Below, one piece after another: positions 7,305 through 8,508 of a stretch of 8,508 bases of DNA. The translations under genes were made by a program, and so were the position numbers. The notes below the pieces were generated by a model that did not search any database, was not told where the DNA came from, and saw nothing but the letters and a program-made list of their open reading frames with translations. Positions within the stretch are counted from its first letter, which is position 1, and every line of letters starts with the position of its first letter. The stretch spans positions 1 through 8,508 of the forward strand of contig JBMFGW010000132.1 in assembly GCA_049977145.1 (NCBI GenBank), written 5' to 3'. Source of the DNA: JAMDCX01 sp049977145. Its GTDB lineage: Bacteria > Planctomycetota > Phycisphaerae > WQYP01.

Positions 7305-7471
7305 GACATTTTGGTTGCGGCGCAGCCGCGCCAAGGCTAATAATCCCTTGCCTCCTGAAAACTGAAAACTAAAAACCTATCTTCGTGTCGTTGTGTCGTT
7401 GTGGTGAATATTCGTCGTGGTCGTCGTAACGTCCCGTCTTTGCGTTCTCATGCTGCTTTGCGGTCCCCCCC
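7305..7471. repeat. Long direct repeat A, copy 2
   Basis: Second copy of the unit at 7080..7245, with the hairpin GGCGC-AGCC-GCGCC conserved and one extra copy of a GTCGTTGT sub-repeat at about 7387-7400. It ends at a run of C's at about 7464-7471, like copy 1. Confidence 0.85.
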
Positions 7472-7585
7472 AGTCGTTACACCAGACCGAACACTGAAAA
7501 CTTATCTCCCCCGTCCGCGCCTATAGCGTTGTATTGCATCGAGACCACCCCGATTGTCCCGATGCCGCACGGCGCCTGCCCGCCT
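7472..7585. other. Short spacer with nothing recognised
   Basis: Non-repetitive sequence between repeat A copy 2 and heptamer array 2. I see no gene, promoter pair or convincing hairpin in it. Confidence 0.4.
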
Positions 7586-7620
7586 ATTGATCAGTGATCA
7601 GTGGTCATTGATCATTGGTG
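7586..7620. repeat. Heptamer array 2
   Basis: Five heptamers: ATTGATC, AGTGATC, AGTGGTC, ATTGATC, ATTGGTG. The 26 bases at 7591-7616 recur exactly at 8333-8358 inside array 5. Confidence 0.85.
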
Positions 7621-7717
7621 GTTTGCCGCCGTTTGACAAGTGAATAACATGCCGCCACAGTGATCGCGGAAAAGAATCCTGAACGGGAACCAGCACACAC
7701 TGCTGCCACGCAACCCT

Positions 7718-7743
7718 GTTGTTCGTTGTTCGTTGACCGTTGC
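7718..7743. repeat. Heptamer array 3
   Basis: GTTGTTC, GTTGTTC, GTTGACC and a partial GTTGC, the same family as the other arrays and in the same orientation. Confidence 0.7.
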
Positions 7744-7785
7744 ATTGAAACCCCCGCGCCCAATCCGCGCGCTGATGCACTTGAG

Positions 7786-7806
7786 AGTAGATAGTAGTCA
7801 GTAGAC
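7786..7806. repeat. Three tandem AGTAGAY-type heptamers
   Basis: AGTAGAT, AGTAGTC and AGTAGAC are head to tail with the same 7-base period as the RTTGRTC arrays but a different unit. Three copies is close to what could arise by chance. Confidence 0.5.
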
Positions 7807-7897
7807 CGCAGTGGGGATTGACTTCTTTGCGGCAGCAGTTCTATTAGACCGAGCCTTTTTTGCTCTACTATCAACTTTCTCCTGTTCCACTGCCCTC

Positions 7898-7922
7898 GGC
7901 GGCAGCCGCCGCCGCAGCCGCC
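7898..7922. repeat. GC-only hairpin sequence
   Basis: GGCGG at 7898-7902 pairs with CCGCC at 7906-7910 over a 3-base loop, followed by further GCCGC units. The sequence resembles the GCGGC-GCA-GCCGC hairpin in repeat A. It has no T run on either side that would make it an ordinary terminator. Confidence 0.4.
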
Positions 7923-7928
7923 CAAAAC

Positions 7929-7956
7929 AACTTGGCAATCTTGGCACACTTGAACT
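7929..7956. repeat. 28-base repeat C, copy 1
   Basis: AACTTGGCAATCTTGGCA followed by CACTTGAACT; repeated at 8015..8042 with two changes. The unit is itself built from CTTGGCA sub-repeats. Confidence 0.8.
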
Positions 7957-8014
7957 AAATCCGCTGCCATCAAGCCTTTTCTCAACTTCCTGAACCTGGC
8001 ACGCTTGCCTCCCG

Positions 8015-8042
8015 AACTTGGCAATCTTGGCATCCTTGAACT
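8015..8042. repeat. 28-base repeat C, copy 2
   Basis: AACTTGGCAATCTTGGCA followed by TCCTTGAACT, 86 bases after copy 1. A degenerate third piece, AACCTGGCACGCTTGC, lies between them at about 7993-8008. Confidence 0.8.
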
Positions 8043-8095
8043 TCGCAAAGCAAACCTTTCTGCCTTCTGGATTCCGGGTCCTGTCCCCCATCGTC

Positions 8096-8130
8096 ATTGA
8101 TCCTTGATCCGTGTTCCTTGATCATTGGTC
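8096..8130. repeat. Heptamer array 4
   Basis: ATTGATC, CTTGATC, CGTGTTC, CTTGATC, ATTGGTC. It runs without a gap into the right half of repeat A at 8131, exactly as array 5 does at 8370. Confidence 0.8.
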
Positions 8131-8206
8131 GCGTCTTTGTGGTGAATATCGTCGTGGTCGTCGTTACGTCGCGTCTTTGCGTTCTTGCGTTTCTTTGCGG
8201 TTATCC
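8131..8206. repeat. Repeat A, partial copy 3 (right half)
   Basis: GCGTCTTTGTGGTGAATATC followed by GTCGTGGTCGTCG and GTCTTTGCGTTCTTGCG, matching the right half of the unit at 7080..7245. The left half with the GC hairpin is absent and replaced by heptamer array 4. Confidence 0.75.
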
Positions 8207-8209
8207 CAA

Positions 8210-8304
8210 AACTCTGTGCCACAATCCGTCAATTTCTCCGCAGCATACAAAGATTTCTTAGTAGCGTTTTTCGGCACAGCTTTCCAAAAATCCGTGGCCT
8301 TGGT
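8210..8304. repeat. Long direct repeat B, copy 2, with inverted-repeat ends
   Basis: Second copy of the unit at 6955..7050. The inverted ends CTGTGCC (8214-8220) and GGCACAG (8273-8279) and the TTAGTAGCG core are conserved, while substitutions fall between and beyond them. Confidence 0.75.
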
Positions 8305-8327
8305 CAGTATTATCAGTATTGGCCAGT

Positions 8328-8369
8328 ATTGGTCAGTGATCAGTGGTCATTGATCATTGATCATTGGTC
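8328..8369. repeat. Heptamer array 5
   Basis: Six heptamers: ATTGGTC, AGTGATC, AGTGGTC, ATTGATC, ATTGATC, ATTGGTC. It is preceded by related CAGTATTGG units (about 8303-8332) and followed directly by a repeat A fragment. Confidence 0.85.
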
Positions 8370-8417
8370 GTGTCTTTGTGGTGAATATCGTCGTGGTTGT
8401 CGTAACATTGTGTCTTT
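8370..8417. repeat. Repeat A, partial copy 4
   Basis: GTGTCTTTGTGGTGAATATC, then GTCGTGGTTGTCGTAAC and a short GTGTCTTTG. It is the shortest copy of the unit and stops where another GATCAGTATTGGTCA run begins. Confidence 0.7.
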
Positions 8418-8508
8418 GATCAGTATTGGTCAATGTTATCAGTATTATACTCCGCTCGCCTTCCAATGCGACCAATGGATGACGTGGCCCGCTGTACCGC
8501 AGGCATCT

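Noticed and set aside
6906..7334. 142-codon minus-strand open frame through the repeats
   Set aside because: Its translation (NDQRPTTNDQR, SPQRHEDR and similar) is produced by the heptamers and repeat A; the same peptides recur from other copies and there is no start signal.
7605..8048. 147-codon minus-strand open frame, with an overlapping 99-codon frame at 7798..8097
   Set aside because: Covers heptamer arrays, repeat C and a GC hairpin; no domain, low complexity, and competing frames of equal quality.
7256..8369. CRISPR array
   Set aside because: Repeats are 7-base tandem units without unique spacers of regular length, and no cas gene is present.
8444..8475. Minus-strand TATAAT (8449-8444) as a promoter
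   Set aside because: The nearest TTGGTC is 20 bases away and would drive transcription only into the repeat zone; no gene follows.

Overview
The window is a defence (restriction) cluster followed by about 2 kb of non-coding, repeat-filled DNA. Three genes read rightward: a superfamily 2 helicase-nuclease cut by the left edge (3..2417), a GmrSD-type DUF262/DUF1524 restriction enzyme (2566..4656) and a D12-class adenine-N6 DNA methyltransferase (4841..5755). Running leftward against the methyltransferase is the matching HNH restriction endonuclease. It is readable from about 6470 down to 5752 but broken into a 55-codon winged-helix fragment (6303..6470) and a 167-codon HNH fragment (5752..6255) by an in-frame TAA plus a one-base frameshift.

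The genes look like independent defence units rather than one operon. The gaps between the three rightward genes are 148 and 184 bases. A good sigma70-type promoter precedes the GmrSD gene, placed so that its mRNA would be leaderless. A weaker promoter candidate precedes the methyltransferase. The methyltransferase and endonuclease genes converge with a 4-base overlap of their stop codons, a common arrangement for type II restriction-modification pairs. As the sequence reads, the methyltransferase is intact while its nuclease is inactivated, so this pair would modify DNA but not cut it, unless the nuclease is rescued by recoding or the sequence is wrong.

From about 6471 to the right edge I find no credible gene. 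This part holds dispersed and tandem repeats: two direct copies of a ~166-base unit (7080..7245 and 7305..7471) with two shorter copies further on, two copies of a ~95-base unit with 7-base inverted repeats (6955..7050 and 8210..8304), at least five short arrays of one degenerate heptamer family (RTTGRTC), and smaller tandem or paired repeats. Open frames here read through the repeats and give low-complexity translations such as NDQRPTTNDQR, so they are not proteins.

The host is a bacterium with moderately GC-rich DNA. No rRNA or housekeeping gene is present to place it. Repeat-stuffed intergenic DNA of this kind is, from memory, frequent in Verrucomicrobiota, Planctomycetota and related environmental lineages; this is a low-confidence guess. 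No integrase, transposase, tRNA, CRISPR or rRNA was recognised.
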